NCBI RefSeq assembly: GCF_901687125.1
Contig: NZ_CABFJY010000013.1
Coordinates: forward strand, 1 to 42,331
Direction of reading: 5' to 3'
DNA: 42,331 bases
DNA from: Actinobacillus vicugnae
GTDB lineage: Bacteria; Pseudomonadota; Gammaproteobacteria; Enterobacterales; Pasteurellaceae
In this document: piece after piece, positions 1 to 7,421 of the stretch
How positions within the stretch are numbered: position 1 is the stretch's first letter
Layout: every line of letters starts with the position of its first letter
Made by a program: the position numbers and the translations under genes
Notes under the pieces: generated by a model
Told to the model about the DNA's origin: nothing
What the model saw: only the letters and a program-made list of their open reading frames with translations
Database searches by the model: none

Positions 1-45
1 ATATGGATTAACAGTCCACCGTTCTACCGACTGAACTAAGGAGGA
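1..45 (-). tRNA. tRNA-Asn (GTT), 3' part cut off by window edge
   Basis: Read on the minus strand, the sequence begins TCCTCCTTAGTTCAG at position 45 and has a D-arm with GTCGGTAGAAC and an anticodon loop CTGTTAA. The anticodon GTT lies at 10-12. This matches the 5' half of a gamma-proteobacterial asparagine tRNA; the variable loop, T-arm and acceptor 3' strand lie outside the window. It sits 5 nt downstream of tRNA-Phe on the same strand, so the two are very probably cotranscribed from the promoter at 147-175. Confidence 0.93.
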
Positions 46-50
46 ATAGA

Positions 51-126
51 TGGTGCCTCGAGGCGGAATCGAACCACCGACACGGGGATTTTCAATCCCC
101 TGCTCTACCGACTGAGCTATCGAGGC
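51..126 (-). tRNA. tRNA-Phe (GAA)
   Basis: This is a complete 76-nt cloverleaf on the minus strand. The acceptor stem GCCTCGA pairs with TCGAGGC, the anticodon loop TTGAAAA carries GAA at 91-93, the T-loop is GGTTCGATTCC, and the 3' CCA is encoded (51-53). The anticodon stem GGGGA/TCCCC is identical to that of the E. coli phenylalanine tRNA as I remember it. It is the first gene of a small tRNA cluster that continues into tRNA-Asn. Confidence 0.97.
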
Positions 127-146
127 AACGTCTTGTTGCGGGGTGC

Positions 147-175
147 ATTATGCTGATTTAACCCCGCTTCGTCAA
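147..175 (-). promoter_or_regulatory. Sigma-70 promoter of the tRNA-Phe/tRNA-Asn unit
   Basis: On the minus strand TTGACG (170-175) is followed after exactly 17 nt by CATAAT (147-152). The stretch just after the -10 box is GCACCCCGC, a GC-rich discriminator of the kind found at stable-RNA promoters under stringent (ppGpp) control. Transcription would start near 140, about 14 nt before the tRNA-Phe 5' end. The stringent-control reading is an inference from the discriminator only. Confidence 0.8.
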
Positions 176-250
176 ACACTTTTTTCAAAAATTTAAAAAA
201 GTCTGCTTAAACGAGTTTTTTTTATACTTTTTGCTTTAAAAAACAACAAA

Positions 251-1342
251 TTATCGAACGTGTAAATATTTCTCTCGCGCTTTTGTTACTTTTTTCAAGT
301 AATTTCGGGCTTGGCTAGATGGATGCGCTGTCGTCAAAATCCGATAAACCGCATCTGGCGAAAGATCATTAATCCGATCAATCGCATCATATTTATCATA
401 ATCGAATACTTTTAATACTGCACCTGCACCGCTGTTATACGCAGAAATCATTGCATAACGTTTTGCGGTTGGGTTGGTAATCCCTTCTAAATATTCATCA
501 CGCAAGATTGTTAAATATAAAGTACCTGCATCAATATTTTGTTCAGGATTATATAAATAAGCGCGATCTGGTTGACCACCAAAACCTTTACGGGCGAAAA
601 TATCACGTCCAGCTGTACGAGGTACAACTTGCATCAAACCAATTGCATTCGCATAACTCACCGCATATGGGTTGAAGGCTGATTCCACCTCCATAATCCC
701 TAAAATAAGGCTTGGTTCAATGCCGTAACGTTTTGCCATTTTACGCACTAATGGTAAATATTGACGGGCACGCACTTCAATGTGTCCTGCCACCATTTTA
801 ATTGTCACATAAGTCACGGTACGCCCGTTTTGTAAACGGCGAGTTTGTGCTTTATTTTGAATTAAATAACTCGCAAAATCGTTAGCAATCGCAATATTAT
901 TAATATCTCGTCCAAATTGGTCATTTACCTGTCCAGCAAGGAACGGACGATTACTAATTGGCGTATCACCTGAGGCAAATAAGTCGATCCCTTTTGGGTC
1001 TGAACCCATTAACAAGGTGTGAATAATACTGTTGCGTAAACGGTTTTGGTCACCTAAAGTTTCAATCGTGATCTGACCGTCTTCAAATGAAATATGACTA
1101 CGTGTGTAAAATTGGTCGGTATATTTTACGTAGTCTTTTTTACTTGCCACTAACAGTTCATTACTTCCCCAAATATCATCAATATTATGCGAGAATTGTC
1201 CTGTTAAAATATCTAAACCGTTAGTGTCTTTGGTGTAATCCACTTTTGTTTTAGTTCTTTTTACTTTTTTAGCGCTACTACCACAAGCAGCTAAGAACGG
1301 AATTACCAATAATAACGGTAAATACTTAGTATATTTTTTCAT
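251..1342 (-). CDS. mltC: Membrane-bound lytic murein transglycosylase C
   Basis: MltC cleaves the beta-1,4 bond between MurNAc and GlcNAc in peptidoglycan, leaving 1,6-anhydro-MurNAc ends, and acts from the inner face of the outer membrane. The 363-residue product is close to the E. coli length (359). It starts with a lipoprotein signal whose lipobox is LAAC (Cys20). The C-terminal half is an SLT/goose-lysozyme domain: the motif [15 protein letters not shown] carries the catalytic Glu (the E of MEVES), followed by GLMQVVP and the AYNSG motif. It is the last gene of mutY-yggX-mltC, starting 16 nt after yggX. No convincing GC-rich terminator follows; only an AT-rich dyad (178-185 with 195-202) lies before the tRNAs. 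Confidence 0.96.
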   Translation of the reverse strand: MKKYTKYLPLLLVIPFLAACGSSAKKVKRTKTKVDYTKDTNGLDILTGQFSHNIDDIWGSNELLVASKKDYVKYTDQFYTRSHISFEDGQITIETLGDQNRLRNSIIHTLLMGSDPKGIDLFASGDTPISNRPFLAGQVNDQFGRDINNIAIANDFASYLIQNKAQTRRLQNGRTVTYVTIKMVAGHIEVRARQYLPLVRKMAKRYGIEPSLILGIMEVESAFNPYAVSYANAIGLMQVVPRTAGRDIFARKGFGGQPDRAYLYNPEQNIDAGTLYLTILRDEYLEGITNPTAKRYAMISAYNSGAGAVLKVFDYDKYDAIDRINDLSPDAVYRILTTAHPSSQARNYLKKVTKAREKYLHVR

Positions 1343-1358
1343 TAAAAATCAATACCTT

Positions 1359-1634
1359 TTACTTCTGTTCGACGGGAACATAACCATCAATCTGAACCTC
1401 TTTGCCTTCAAACAAGAAACTCACCATTTCTGTTTCCAACAATTTACGATGTTCTGGGTTCATCATACTTAATTTTTTTTCATTCACGAGCATCGTTTGT
1501 TTTTTAATCCATTCCGACCACGCTTGTTTACTAATAGAATCAAAAATACGCTTACCCAATTCACCTGGGTAAAGTTGAAAATCTAAGCCTTCAGCTTCTT
1601 GTTTTAAATATTCACAAAATACAGTACGAGCCAT
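1359..1634 (-). CDS. yggX: YggX family Fe(2+)-trafficking protein
   Basis: This is a small cytosolic protein of 91 residues, matching the family length of about 90. It begins [10 protein letters not shown], and the conserved Cys7 is the residue tied to iron handling and oxidative-stress protection in the Salmonella and E. coli homologues. The family signature continues with a [18 protein letters not shown] stretch. It lies between mutY (2-nt gap) and mltC on the same strand, an operon order also found in E. coli. The pairing with mutY makes sense because MutY carries an oxygen-sensitive [4Fe-4S] cluster. Whether YggX delivers iron directly to clusters is unsettled. Confidence 0.96.
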   Translation of the reverse strand: MARTVFCEYLKQEAEGLDFQLYPGELGKRIFDSISKQAWSEWIKKQTMLVNEKKLSMMNPEHRKLLETEMVSFLFEGKEVQIDGYVPVEQK

Positions 1635-1636
1635 TT

Positions 1637-2782
1637 TTATTCCTTATTAGTGCTAGTTAGCGTTAAACTGAGTTCGTCCAAAATACGTTTTACGGGGGTC
1701 GCCAAACCTATTTCGCTCGGTAATTGCAAATCATACCAATAATTAGCAGTTGAGGATACTGAAAGACGATAATTTCCGCTTTTTTCTTGTACAACAAGCG
1801 GTTGATTTTCAGTATTTTTGGGCAAATCTAGCTCTACCAAAACAGGGGTAATATCTAAATGAAAATGGCTGAATGTGTGACGAAATGCAATCAACTGCTG
1901 TGAAATTTGCAAATTTTCCAATGAAATAAACCGCTTCAATGTCTCTAAATCATCAAATTGAGGAAACACATATAAACCGCCCCATAGTCCTTTCGCTTCA
2001 CGTTGTTCTAGTAAAATTTTATTGCCTGATTTAATAATCAAAAAATAAGCCTGACGTTCTGGCAACACTTTCTTTGGCTTTTTCGCAGGGTATTTATCCC
2101 ATGCGGCAAGGCGATTTGCTTCACACAAATTTGCGAGAGGACACAAACCACATTTTGGTTTGCTACGAGTACAAATCATCGCACCGAGATCCATCATCGC
2201 CTGATTAAAATCTGCCACCTGATCATTTGGTGTTACTTGTGTCGCATATTGCCATAACTTATTTTCAACGATTTTTTCACCGCTCCAACCTTCAATCGCA
2301 AATGCACGAGATAGCACTCGCTTGACATTGCCATCTAAAATCGGATGTGGTGCATTTAACACAGAAGACAAAATCGCGCCAGCGGTGCTTCGTCCCACAC
2401 CAGATAATGCTAACACGTCATCAAAACCTGTTGGAAATTCACCATGAAATTTATCTCGAATTTGCTGTGCCGCTTTATGCAAATTTCTGGCACGGGCGTA
2501 ATAGCCCAAGCCCGTCCATAAATGCAACACTTCATCAATATGTGCATTAGCTAAGTCCGTTACTGTTGGGAATCGTTCAATAAAGCGTTCAAAATAAGGT
2601 ATAACGGTCGCCACTTGTGTTTGTTGCAACATCACTTCTGACAACCAAACGCCGTACAGACTTTTATTTTGTTGCCAAGGTAAATGTTTACGCCCATACT
2701 GTGCAAACCATGCTAACACTGCTTTAGCAAAAGGTTGATGCGGGTCTGATTGTGCCAGCGGGAACTGCAATTTTATTTTCAC
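1637..2782 (-). CDS. mutY: A/G-specific adenine DNA glycosylase
   Basis: MutY removes adenine mispaired with 8-oxoguanine or guanine, preventing G:C to T:A transversions. The 381-residue protein has the full family layout: catalytic Glu49 in [10 protein letters not shown], the helix-hairpin-helix [15 protein letters not shown] at about 124-138, catalytic Asp150 in [10 protein letters not shown], and a [4Fe-4S] cluster with Cys204, Cys211, Cys214 and Cys220 (C-X6-C-X2-C-X5-C). The C-terminal third (from about 240) is the NUDIX-like domain that recognises 8-oxoG, with [11 protein letters not shown]. It is about 30 residues longer than the E. coli protein, split between the N-terminus and the tail. 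It is the first gene of mutY-yggX-mltC. An uptake-sequence variant lies inside the gene at 1794-1802. Confidence 0.97.
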   Translation of the reverse strand: MKIKLQFPLAQSDPHQPFAKAVLAWFAQYGRKHLPWQQNKSLYGVWLSEVMLQQTQVATVIPYFERFIERFPTVTDLANAHIDEVLHLWTGLGYYARARNLHKAAQQIRDKFHGEFPTGFDDVLALSGVGRSTAGAILSSVLNAPHPILDGNVKRVLSRAFAIEGWSGEKIVENKLWQYATQVTPNDQVADFNQAMMDLGAMICTRSKPKCGLCPLANLCEANRLAAWDKYPAKKPKKVLPERQAYFLIIKSGNKILLEQREAKGLWGGLYVFPQFDDLETLKRFISLENLQISQQLIAFRHTFSHFHLDITPVLVELDLPKNTENQPLVVQEKSGNYRLSVSSTANYWYDLQLPSEIGLATPVKRILDELSLTLTSTNKE

Positions 2783-2878
2783 TGAAAGCCTTTTTATTGG
2801 AAATTAAATTAAGCTGTGCATCATAACCTAAGCGGTCATTTTTAACAGTTTTTTTGCAAAACTTTTACAAGGAAATTT

Positions 2879-3271
2879 ATGACAACCCCCATTCTTGGTT
2901 TTCACCATATCGCTATTATTGCCAGCGATTACGTCACCTCAAAATATTTCTATACTCGAATTCTCGGTGCAGAAATTATTGAAGAAACTTACCGTGCGGC
3001 ACGTGAGAGCTATAAGCTAGATCTACGCTTTGCCGATGGTTCGCAAATTGAATTATTTAGTTTTCCGAATTCACCCAAACGCCCAAATAGCCCAGAAGCG
3101 TGCGGCTTGCGCCATTTGGCATTTAAAGTAAAAGATGTGCAACAAGCGGTCGAATTTTTGCAGAAAAATGCAGTGGCATGTGAACCAATTCGGATTGATG
3201 AGCTTACGGGGAAACGCTTCACCTTTTTTAAAGATCCAGACGGCTTGCCTCTTGAGTTCTATGAAATTTAA
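2879..3271 (+). CDS. VOC (glyoxalase/dioxygenase fold) family protein, YaeR-like
   Basis: This 130-residue single-domain vicinal-oxygen-chelate protein closely resembles E. coli YaeR over its whole length, as I recall that sequence. Two beta-alpha-beta-beta-beta modules are visible, with probable metal ligands His9/10 (FHHIAII), Glu58 (IELFSF), His79 (LRHLAF) and Glu126 (PLEFYE). Many such proteins are called glyoxalase I-like, but the substrate is unknown and I do not assign lactoylglutathione lyase activity. It is divergent from mutY, with an AAGGAAA ribosome binding site before the ATG. A perfect uptake sequence lies in the gene at 3142-3151. It is followed by the candidate RNA gene at 3308-3435, not by an obvious terminator of its own. 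Confidence 0.9.
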   Translation: MTTPILGFHHIAIIASDYVTSKYFYTRILGAEIIEETYRAARESYKLDLRFADGSQIELFSFPNSPKRPNSPEACGLRHLAFKVKDVQQAVEFLQKNAVACEPIRIDELTGKRFTFFKDPDGLPLEFYEI

Positions 3272-3273
3272 GG

Positions 3274-3302
3274 TTGAAAATTTAAGCAACTCGACTTATA
3301 GT
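3274..3302 (+). promoter_or_regulatory. Strong sigma-70 promoter of the candidate small RNA
   Basis: TTGAAA (3274-3279), a 17-nt spacer and TATAGT (3297-3302) make a near-consensus promoter that starts 3 nt after the stop codon of the VOC-family gene. Transcription should begin around 3308-3310. It drives either the candidate RNA that ends at the 3407-3435 terminator or, on read-through, sfsA. Confidence 0.72.
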
Positions 3303-3307
3303 AAAAA

Positions 3308-3435
3308 TGCGGCAAGCGAATGCCTCCCGTGTAGTTGGTGCTTAAGTTATTACCTAAGGACCAGTCGGGTAATAACAGCCTGACCAACCGTTAATCAGTT
3401 TGACATAAAACCGCTTTGCAAAAAGCGGTTTTTTT
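3308..3435 (+). ncRNA. Candidate structured small RNA or terminated leader, unrecognised family
   Basis: A near-consensus promoter lies directly upstream and a strong intrinsic terminator closes the interval, giving a predicted transcript of about 125 nt. I see three internal stems: GGCA/TGCC (3311-3314 with 3321-3324), GTTGGT/ACCAAC (3334-3339 with 3383-3388), and inside it the perfect 8-bp TTATTACC/GGTAATAA (3347-3354 with 3368-3375). The 13-nt apical loop of the last is TAAGGACCAGTCG. A 7x7 internal loop separates the two nested stems. I compared it by eye with 6S RNA, 4.5S RNA, tmRNA, Spot 42, FnrS and common riboswitches and found no convincing match. It could be a trans-acting sRNA, or a cis element ending 21 nt before sfsA. 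An ATG at 3307 opens only a 12-codon frame. Confidence 0.55.
3407..3435 (+). terminator. Intrinsic terminator between the candidate RNA and sfsA
   Basis: AAAACCGCTTT (3407-3417) and AAAGCGGTTTT (3422-3432) form an 11-bp stem with loop GCAA, continuing into seven T residues (3429-3435). This is a textbook forward-strand terminator. The stem contains the uptake-like core AAGCGGT. Confidence 0.9.
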
Positions 3436-3456
3436 CTTTATAAATCAAAGGTTATT

Positions 3457-4170
3457 ATGCAATTTCCTTCTCTTTCACACGGTAAATTAATCAAACGTTA
3501 TAAACGTTTTTTAGCCGATATTCTGTTGCCAAACGGAGAGCAAATTACCTTACATTGTCCAAACACAGGGGCAATGACTGGCTGTGCAATCACAGGCGAT
3601 ACCGTTTGGTTTTCGACTTCTGATAATCCGAAACGCAAATACGCCCACACTTGGGAGCTAACCGAAACCCAAGCGGGCGATTTTATTTGCGTAAATACCC
3701 AAAGAGCGAATCAACTCGTACAAGAAGCGCTTACGCAACAATGGATCGCTGAACTGGCACATTATCAAACTATTTTGCCCGAGCAAAAATATGGTGCGGA
3801 AAACAGCCGTATTGATTTTTTACTAAAAGCGGAACATCAGCCAGATTGCTTTGTAGAAGTGAAATCAACCACCTTACTAGCCAAACATGGAGTAGGAATG
3901 TTTCCCGATGCGAAAACAGTGCGAGGACAAAAGCACTTACGAGAACTCACCAGCATTGCGCAATCGGGACAACAAGCGGTCATATTTTTTGCGATTTTAC
4001 ACACAGGGATCCAGCGCTTTGCCGTTGCGGAACATATTGATCCTGAATATGCAAAATTATTTGAACGAGCGAAACAAGCAGGGGTAAAAGTGTTGGCATA
4101 TAAAGCACAAATTGAATTTTCTGAAAACGTACCCGTAGCGATGAATTTGCAAATTTCTTGTGAAATCTAA
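3457..4170 (+). CDS. sfsA: SfsA family protein (sugar fermentation stimulation protein A)
   Basis: The 237-residue protein is full length for the family (E. coli 234). It shows the conserved [10 protein letters not shown] segment near residue 34 and the FVEVKSTTL segment, the latter typical of a PD-(D/E)XK-like nuclease fold with an N-terminal OB-like part. In E. coli, sfsA in high copy stimulates maltose metabolism and the product binds DNA; the molecular role is still poorly defined. The start is supported by AAAGG 7 nt upstream. A perfect uptake sequence lies in the gene at 3972-3981. It is preceded by the candidate RNA and its terminator, and followed closely by hslVU, which has its own heat-shock promoter. 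Confidence 0.95.
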   Translation: MQFPSLSHGKLIKRYKRFLADILLPNGEQITLHCPNTGAMTGCAITGDTVWFSTSDNPKRKYAHTWELTETQAGDFICVNTQRANQLVQEALTQQWIAELAHYQTILPEQKYGAENSRIDFLLKAEHQPDCFVEVKSTTLLAKHGVGMFPDAKTVRGQKHLRELTSIAQSGQQAVIFFAILHTGIQRFAVAEHIDPEYAKLFERAKQAGVKVLAYKAQIEFSENVPVAMNLQISCEI

Positions 4171-4179
4171 CCGCTTGTC

Positions 4180-4207
4180 CTTGAAAAATCGAAACCATCC
4201 CCCATTT
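4180..4207 (+). promoter_or_regulatory. Sigma-32 (heat-shock) promoter of hslVU
   Basis: CTTGAAA (4180-4186), 13 nt, then CCCCATTT (4200-4207) matches the RpoH consensus CTTGAAA-N11-16-CCCCATNT without mismatch. It lies 40 nt upstream of the hslV start, and hslVU is a classical RpoH operon in E. coli, so sequence and context agree. Confidence 0.88.
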
Positions 4208-4246
4208 AACAGCCAGTTTTTCCCTAAAAAAAGGATTGAATTTAAC

Positions 4247-4768
4247 ATGACAACAATAGTATGTGTTCGCAAAGACGGTAAAGTCGCTATTGGCGGTGAC
4301 GGACAAGCAACCTTAGGTAACTGTGTAGAAAAAGGCACGGTACGCAAAGTGCGCCGTATGTATAAAGATAAAGTCGTAACAGGTTTTGCAGGCTCGACTG
4401 CAGATGCGTTTATCTTACGTGATTTATTTGAGAAAAAATTAGAATTACACCAAGGCCATTTAATTAAATCAGCGGTTGAATTAGCAAAAGAATGGCGTAC
4501 TGAACGCTCACTGCGTAAGTTAGAAGCAATGATGATTGTGGCAAATGAAAGTGAATTTTTATTGGTTTCAGGATCAGGCGATGTGATTGAACCAGAACAA
4601 GATGTACTTGCAATCGGCTCAGGTGGTAATTATGCCAAAGCCGCCGCACTTGCATTACTACGCACTCAAAATAATTTATCAGCGAAAGAAATCGTGGCTG
4701 AAGCGTTAAAAATTGCTGGCGATATTGATATTTACAGCAATCATAATCACGTGATTGAAGAAGTTTAA
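4247..4768 (+). CDS. hslV: ATP-dependent protease, peptidase subunit HslV (ClpQ)
   Basis: HslV is the proteasome-like threonine peptidase of the two-subunit HslVU protease; twelve copies form a double-hexamer chamber. The start is placed at the ATG giving [11 protein letters not shown], because the mature enzyme needs Thr directly after the initiator Met as nucleophile; a 29-residue upstream extension in the same frame is not real. The protein is then 173 residues (E. coli 176), with the GDGQATLGN and AIGSGG segments of the N-terminal nucleophile fold. The AAGGA ribosome binding site is about 11 nt upstream. Transcription is from the sigma-32 promoter at 4180. An inverted-repeat element separates it from hslU, which is normally its close neighbour. 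Confidence 0.97.
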   Translation: MTTIVCVRKDGKVAIGGDGQATLGNCVEKGTVRKVRRMYKDKVVTGFAGSTADAFILRDLFEKKLELHQGHLIKSAVELAKEWRTERSLRKLEAMMIVANESEFLLVSGSGDVIEPEQDVLAIGSGGNYAKAAALALLRTQNNLSAKEIVAEALKIAGDIDIYSNHNHVIEEV

Positions 4769-4772
4769 GAAA

Positions 4773-4896
4773 AAATCCCCCTTTTTAGGAAAGAAGGGTT
4801 AGGGGAGATTTGATAACAATGTTAAATTTGCGTATGAGCGTAAGGTTCTTCTGCCAAATCTCCCCCACCCCTCTTTGCTAAAGAGGGGAGTTATTT
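4773..4896. repeat. Inverted-repeat element (MITE-like or structured) between hslV and hslU
   Basis: Two arms of about 40 nt (4773-4812 and 4855-4896) are imperfect reverse complements. The left arm runs AAATCCCCC to GGGGAGATTTG; the right arm runs CAAATCTCCCC to GAGGGGAG. The unpaired middle is 4813-4854. Each arm is itself a small palindrome (CCCTTTTTAGGAAAGAAGGG; CCCCTCTTTGCTAAAGAGGGG without its last base). It has no coding capacity. Such C-rich/G-rich dyads fit a dispersed intergenic repeat or a miniature element, but I cannot test copy number from one window. It is transcribed within hslVU and would fold into a long hairpin. Confidence 0.75.
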
Positions 4897-4913
4897 AGAA
4901 GGAATAAAAAATT

Positions 4914-6236
4914 ATGTCAATGACCCCTCGTGAAATTGTGTCGGAATTAGATGCACACATTATCGGACAAAACGAAGCGAAACGCGCGGTAGCAATTGCC
5001 TTGCGTAACCGCTGGAGAAGAATGCAGTTACCAGAAGTGCTACGCCAAGAAGTCACACCAAAAAATATTTTGATGATTGGTCCAACTGGTGTAGGTAAAA
5101 CTGAAATTGCTCGCCGTTTAGCAAAATTAGCTAATGCTCCATTTATCAAAGTAGAAGCAACGAAATTCACCGAAGTAGGCTATGTTGGTAAAGAAGTAGA
5201 TTCAATTATCAAAGACCTTACTGATGTCGCAGTAAAACTAGTTAAATCACAAGCGGTCGAAAAAAATCGTATGCGTGCGCAAGATGCGGCTGAAGATCGT
5301 ATTTTGGACGTGTTATTGCCACCAGCGAAAGATCAGTGGGGAAATGTGCAAGAAAGCGATAACACTTCAACCCGTCAAACTTTTCGCAAAAAATTGCGTG
5401 AAGGTCAATTAGATGACAAAGAAATCGAAATTGATGTGAGCGCCCAAGTGAGCGTGGAAATCATGACTCCACCAGGTATGGAAGAAATGACTTCGCAACT
5501 TCAATCTTTATTTGAAGGTATGTCGCCAAACAAAACCAAAAAACGCAAAATGAAAATCAAAGATGCGTTAAAGGTGATGTTGGACGAAGAAGCGGCGAAA
5601 TTAGTTAATCCTGAAGAGCTAAAACAGCAAGCGATTGAAGCGGTTGAACAGCACGGTATCGTGTTTATTGATGAGATCGATAAAATTTGTAAGAAGAGCG
5701 AACATTCAGGCGGTGATGTTTCTCGCGAAGGTGTTCAGCGTGATTTATTACCAATTATTGAAGGTTCAACCGTAAATACCAAACACGGTATGGTAAAAAC
5801 CGATCATATTTTATTTATCTGTTCAGGTGCATTCCAAGTGGCTCGCCCATCGGATTTATTACCAGAATTGCAAGGTCGTTTACCAATTCGTGTTGAATTA
5901 AAATCGCTAACCAAAGAAGATTTTGAACGTATTTTAACCGAGCCAAATGCGTCACTCACATTGCAATATCGTGAGTTAATGAAAACCGAAGGTGTAGAAA
6001 TTGAGTTTACCCAAGACGGTATCAGCAAAATTGCTGAATCAGCTTTCCGTGTAAACGAAAAAACAGAAAATATCGGTGCACGCCGTTTACACACCGTGTT
6101 AGAACGCTTAATGGATGGTATTTCATTTGATGCAAGCGAACGCTCAGGTGAGAAAATTACCATTGATGAAAAATATGTTTCAGAAGCGTTAAATGATGTG
6201 GTTGAGAATGAAGATTTAAGTCGTTTTATTCTTTAA
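4914..6236 (+). CDS. hslU: HslU (ClpY) ATPase subunit of the HslVU protease
   Basis: HslU is the AAA+ unfoldase that recognises, unfolds and threads substrates into HslV. The 440-residue protein (E. coli 443) has Walker A GPTGVGKT at 56-63, the pore loop GYVG at 89-92 that grips substrate, Walker B IVFIDEID near 250, and the [10 protein letters not shown] sensor-2 segment. It ends LSRFIL, the C-terminal tail that docks into HslV pockets. A perfect uptake sequence lies in the gene at 5249-5258. It starts 145 nt after hslV, with AAGGA 10 nt before the ATG; the gap is filled almost entirely by the inverted-repeat element. Confidence 0.98.
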   Translation: MSMTPREIVSELDAHIIGQNEAKRAVAIALRNRWRRMQLPEVLRQEVTPKNILMIGPTGVGKTEIARRLAKLANAPFIKVEATKFTEVGYVGKEVDSIIKDLTDVAVKLVKSQAVEKNRMRAQDAAEDRILDVLLPPAKDQWGNVQESDNTSTRQTFRKKLREGQLDDKEIEIDVSAQVSVEIMTPPGMEEMTSQLQSLFEGMSPNKTKKRKMKIKDALKVMLDEEAAKLVNPEELKQQAIEAVEQHGIVFIDEIDKICKKSEHSGGDVSREGVQRDLLPIIEGSTVNTKHGMVKTDHILFICSGAFQVARPSDLLPELQGRLPIRVELKSLTKEDFERILTEPNASLTLQYRELMKTEGVEIEFTQDGISKIAESAFRVNEKTENIGARRLHTVLERLMDGISFDASERSGEKITIDEKYVSEALNDVVENEDLSRFIL

Positions 6237-6243
6237 CGTTTGA

Positions 6244-6264
6244 GGGCAGGTAACATACCTGCCC
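6244..6264 (+). terminator. Hairpin directly after hslU
   Basis: GGGCAGGT (6244-6251) and ACCTGCCC (6257-6264) form an 8-bp stem with a 5-nt loop, followed only by the weakly T-rich TTACTGTTT. It lies 7 nt after the hslU stop and is probably the first of three consecutive hairpins ending the hslVU transcript. Confidence 0.55.
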
Positions 6265-6289
6265 TTACTGTTTCTATAAACTGATTAAA

Positions 6290-6318
6290 AAAATAGCGAG
6301 CAGAGTGCTCGCTATTTT
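6290..6318. terminator. Bidirectional terminator between hslU and mscL
   Basis: AAAATAGCGAGCA (6290-6302) and TGCTCGCTATTTT (6306-6318) form a perfect 13-bp stem with loop GAG. A-tract and T-tract flank both sides, so it can serve the convergent hslU (+) and mscL (-) transcripts. Confidence 0.85.
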
Positions 6319-6334
6319 ATTTCCTAGGTAAGAT

Positions 6335-6356
6335 GAGCTGAGTAAGCTCGCCCTTT
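6335..6356 (+). terminator. Third hairpin between hslU and mscL
   Basis: GAGCT (6335-6339) and AGCTC (6345-6349) form a short stem followed by GCCC and six T residues. It is weaker than its neighbour but has the T-tract expected of a forward terminator. Confidence 0.4.
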
Positions 6357-6367
6357 TTTGTCCCTGA

Positions 6368-6763
6368 TTATTTTTTTAATAAATCACGGATTTCTGTTAA
6401 TAATTTTTCTTCTGCTGAAGGCTCAGCGGGTGCTTCTTCTACTACAGCGGGTTTTTTAAGGTTGTTAATTACTTTAACCATACCGAATACTGCAATTGCA
6501 ATAATTAAGAAATCAAATACGTTTTGGATAAATGCACCGTATTTTAACATTACTGCTTCAACACCTTCTTTTGCTGGTGCGATTTCGATTGCAAGATCTT
6601 TAAAATCTACACCGCCGATTAACCAACCAATAGGTGGCATTACTACATCATTTACTAATGAAGATACGATTTTACCAAATGCGCCACCGATGATCACACC
6701 GACAGCCATATCTACTACATTACCCTTAACTGCGAATTCACGGAATTCTTTTAAGATACTCAT
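6368..6763 (-). CDS. mscL: Large-conductance mechanosensitive channel MscL
   Basis: MscL is a homopentameric inner-membrane channel that opens under membrane tension and releases solutes on osmotic downshock. The start [11 protein letters not shown] is chosen because AAGGA lies 9 nt upstream and the N-terminus matches the E. coli protein; a 23-residue extension in frame has no support. The resulting 131 residues are close to the usual 136. TM1 (about 16-45) contains the gate motif [18 protein letters not shown], and TM2 lies around 75-98. The C-terminal helix ends [11 protein letters not shown], the bundle typical of the family. It is convergent with hslVU and separated from it by terminators. 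Confidence 0.97.
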   Translation of the reverse strand: MSILKEFREFAVKGNVVDMAVGVIIGGAFGKIVSSLVNDVVMPPIGWLIGGVDFKDLAIEIAPAKEGVEAVMLKYGAFIQNVFDFLIIAIAVFGMVKVINNLKKPAVVEEAPAEPSAEEKLLTEIRDLLKK

Positions 6764-6871
6764 TTGCTTTTCCTTTAAAAATAAACACACTCGATGCCCA
6801 CTATTGGGCAACGGCGGGCGATTATAAAGCAATCGTTAAAATACAATTAATACATTTAACAAAATTTACAC

Positions 6872-7399
6872 TCAGCGAGCTTTGTTTAATCTTTGTCCAA
6901 ATTGTGCAACTTGTTGCCAGTTTGTGTACTCGTATTCTTTGCTTGCATCGGTTTCACCTTTGGTGAGTTTCATAATCAACTGAATACAAAGGCGATCAAA
7001 CAGTGAATAGCGAGGGTACAATAAGGCGCCTGCAATCACTTCCACTTGCGTTGGCTTCCAGTCAATTTTTGCTAAAAACTTACGGGTATACACGTTGGTT
7101 TCAGGCGTTTTACGATTGTCTTTACGAGCGGTTAAATTTACGCTGAAAAATGCAGACGGCTTTTGGTTTAATACAGGGTGATATTGTTCGATAAATTGAT
7201 AGACCGCTTGGTTAAAATGCCCATAGCGAATGGAAGCGCCAATCACAATTTGATCAGCACTTGCAAGTTTTTCGGCGAAATCGACCGCTTGTTGCTTAAG
7301 CGAAATTAATTCCACGTCGTGGGTAATTTCTTGCGCGAGCCTTTCAGCGATACGTAGGGTTTGACCATCGGTCGTGAAATAGAGAATTAGCGTTTTCAT
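6872..7399 (-). CDS. hemG: Menaquinone-dependent protoporphyrinogen IX dehydrogenase (flavodoxin family)
   Basis: HemG oxidises protoporphyrinogen IX to protoporphyrin IX, the penultimate step of haem synthesis, passing electrons to membrane quinones. The 175-residue protein starts with the FMN phosphate-binding loop LYFTTDGQTLRIAE and has the family segments IGASIRYGHFN and GALLYPRYS. It resembles E. coli HemG throughout, including the insertion that separates it from ordinary flavodoxins. It is 22 nt downstream of trkH on the same strand, the same order (yigZ, trkH, hemG) as in E. coli. A perfect uptake sequence (reverse orientation) lies in the gene at 7283-7292. Confidence 0.96.
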   Translation of the reverse strand: MKTLILYFTTDGQTLRIAERLAQEITHDVELISLKQQAVDFAEKLASADQIVIGASIRYGHFNQAVYQFIEQYHPVLNQKPSAFFSVNLTARKDNRKTPETNVYTRKFLAKIDWKPTQVEVIAGALLYPRYSLFDRLCIQLIMKLTKGETDASKEYEYTNWQQVAQFGQRLNKAR

Positions 7400-7421
7400 T
7401 TATTCATTCTGTTTTTATTTT

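Noticed and set aside
3307..3345. 12-codon frame (ATG at 3307) as a leader peptide
   Set aside because: The ATG lies at or before the predicted transcription start and there is no ribosome binding site or run of a single amino acid's codons.
3303..3435. Assignment of the candidate RNA to 6S, 4.5S, tmRNA, Spot 42 or FnrS
   Set aside because: Short similarities (for example CAGCC, GAATGC) were seen but the diagnostic cores of these RNAs are missing.
4160..4246. N-terminal extension of HslV
   Set aside because: It would hide the threonine nucleophile, which must follow the initiator Met; the sigma-32 promoter lies in this stretch.
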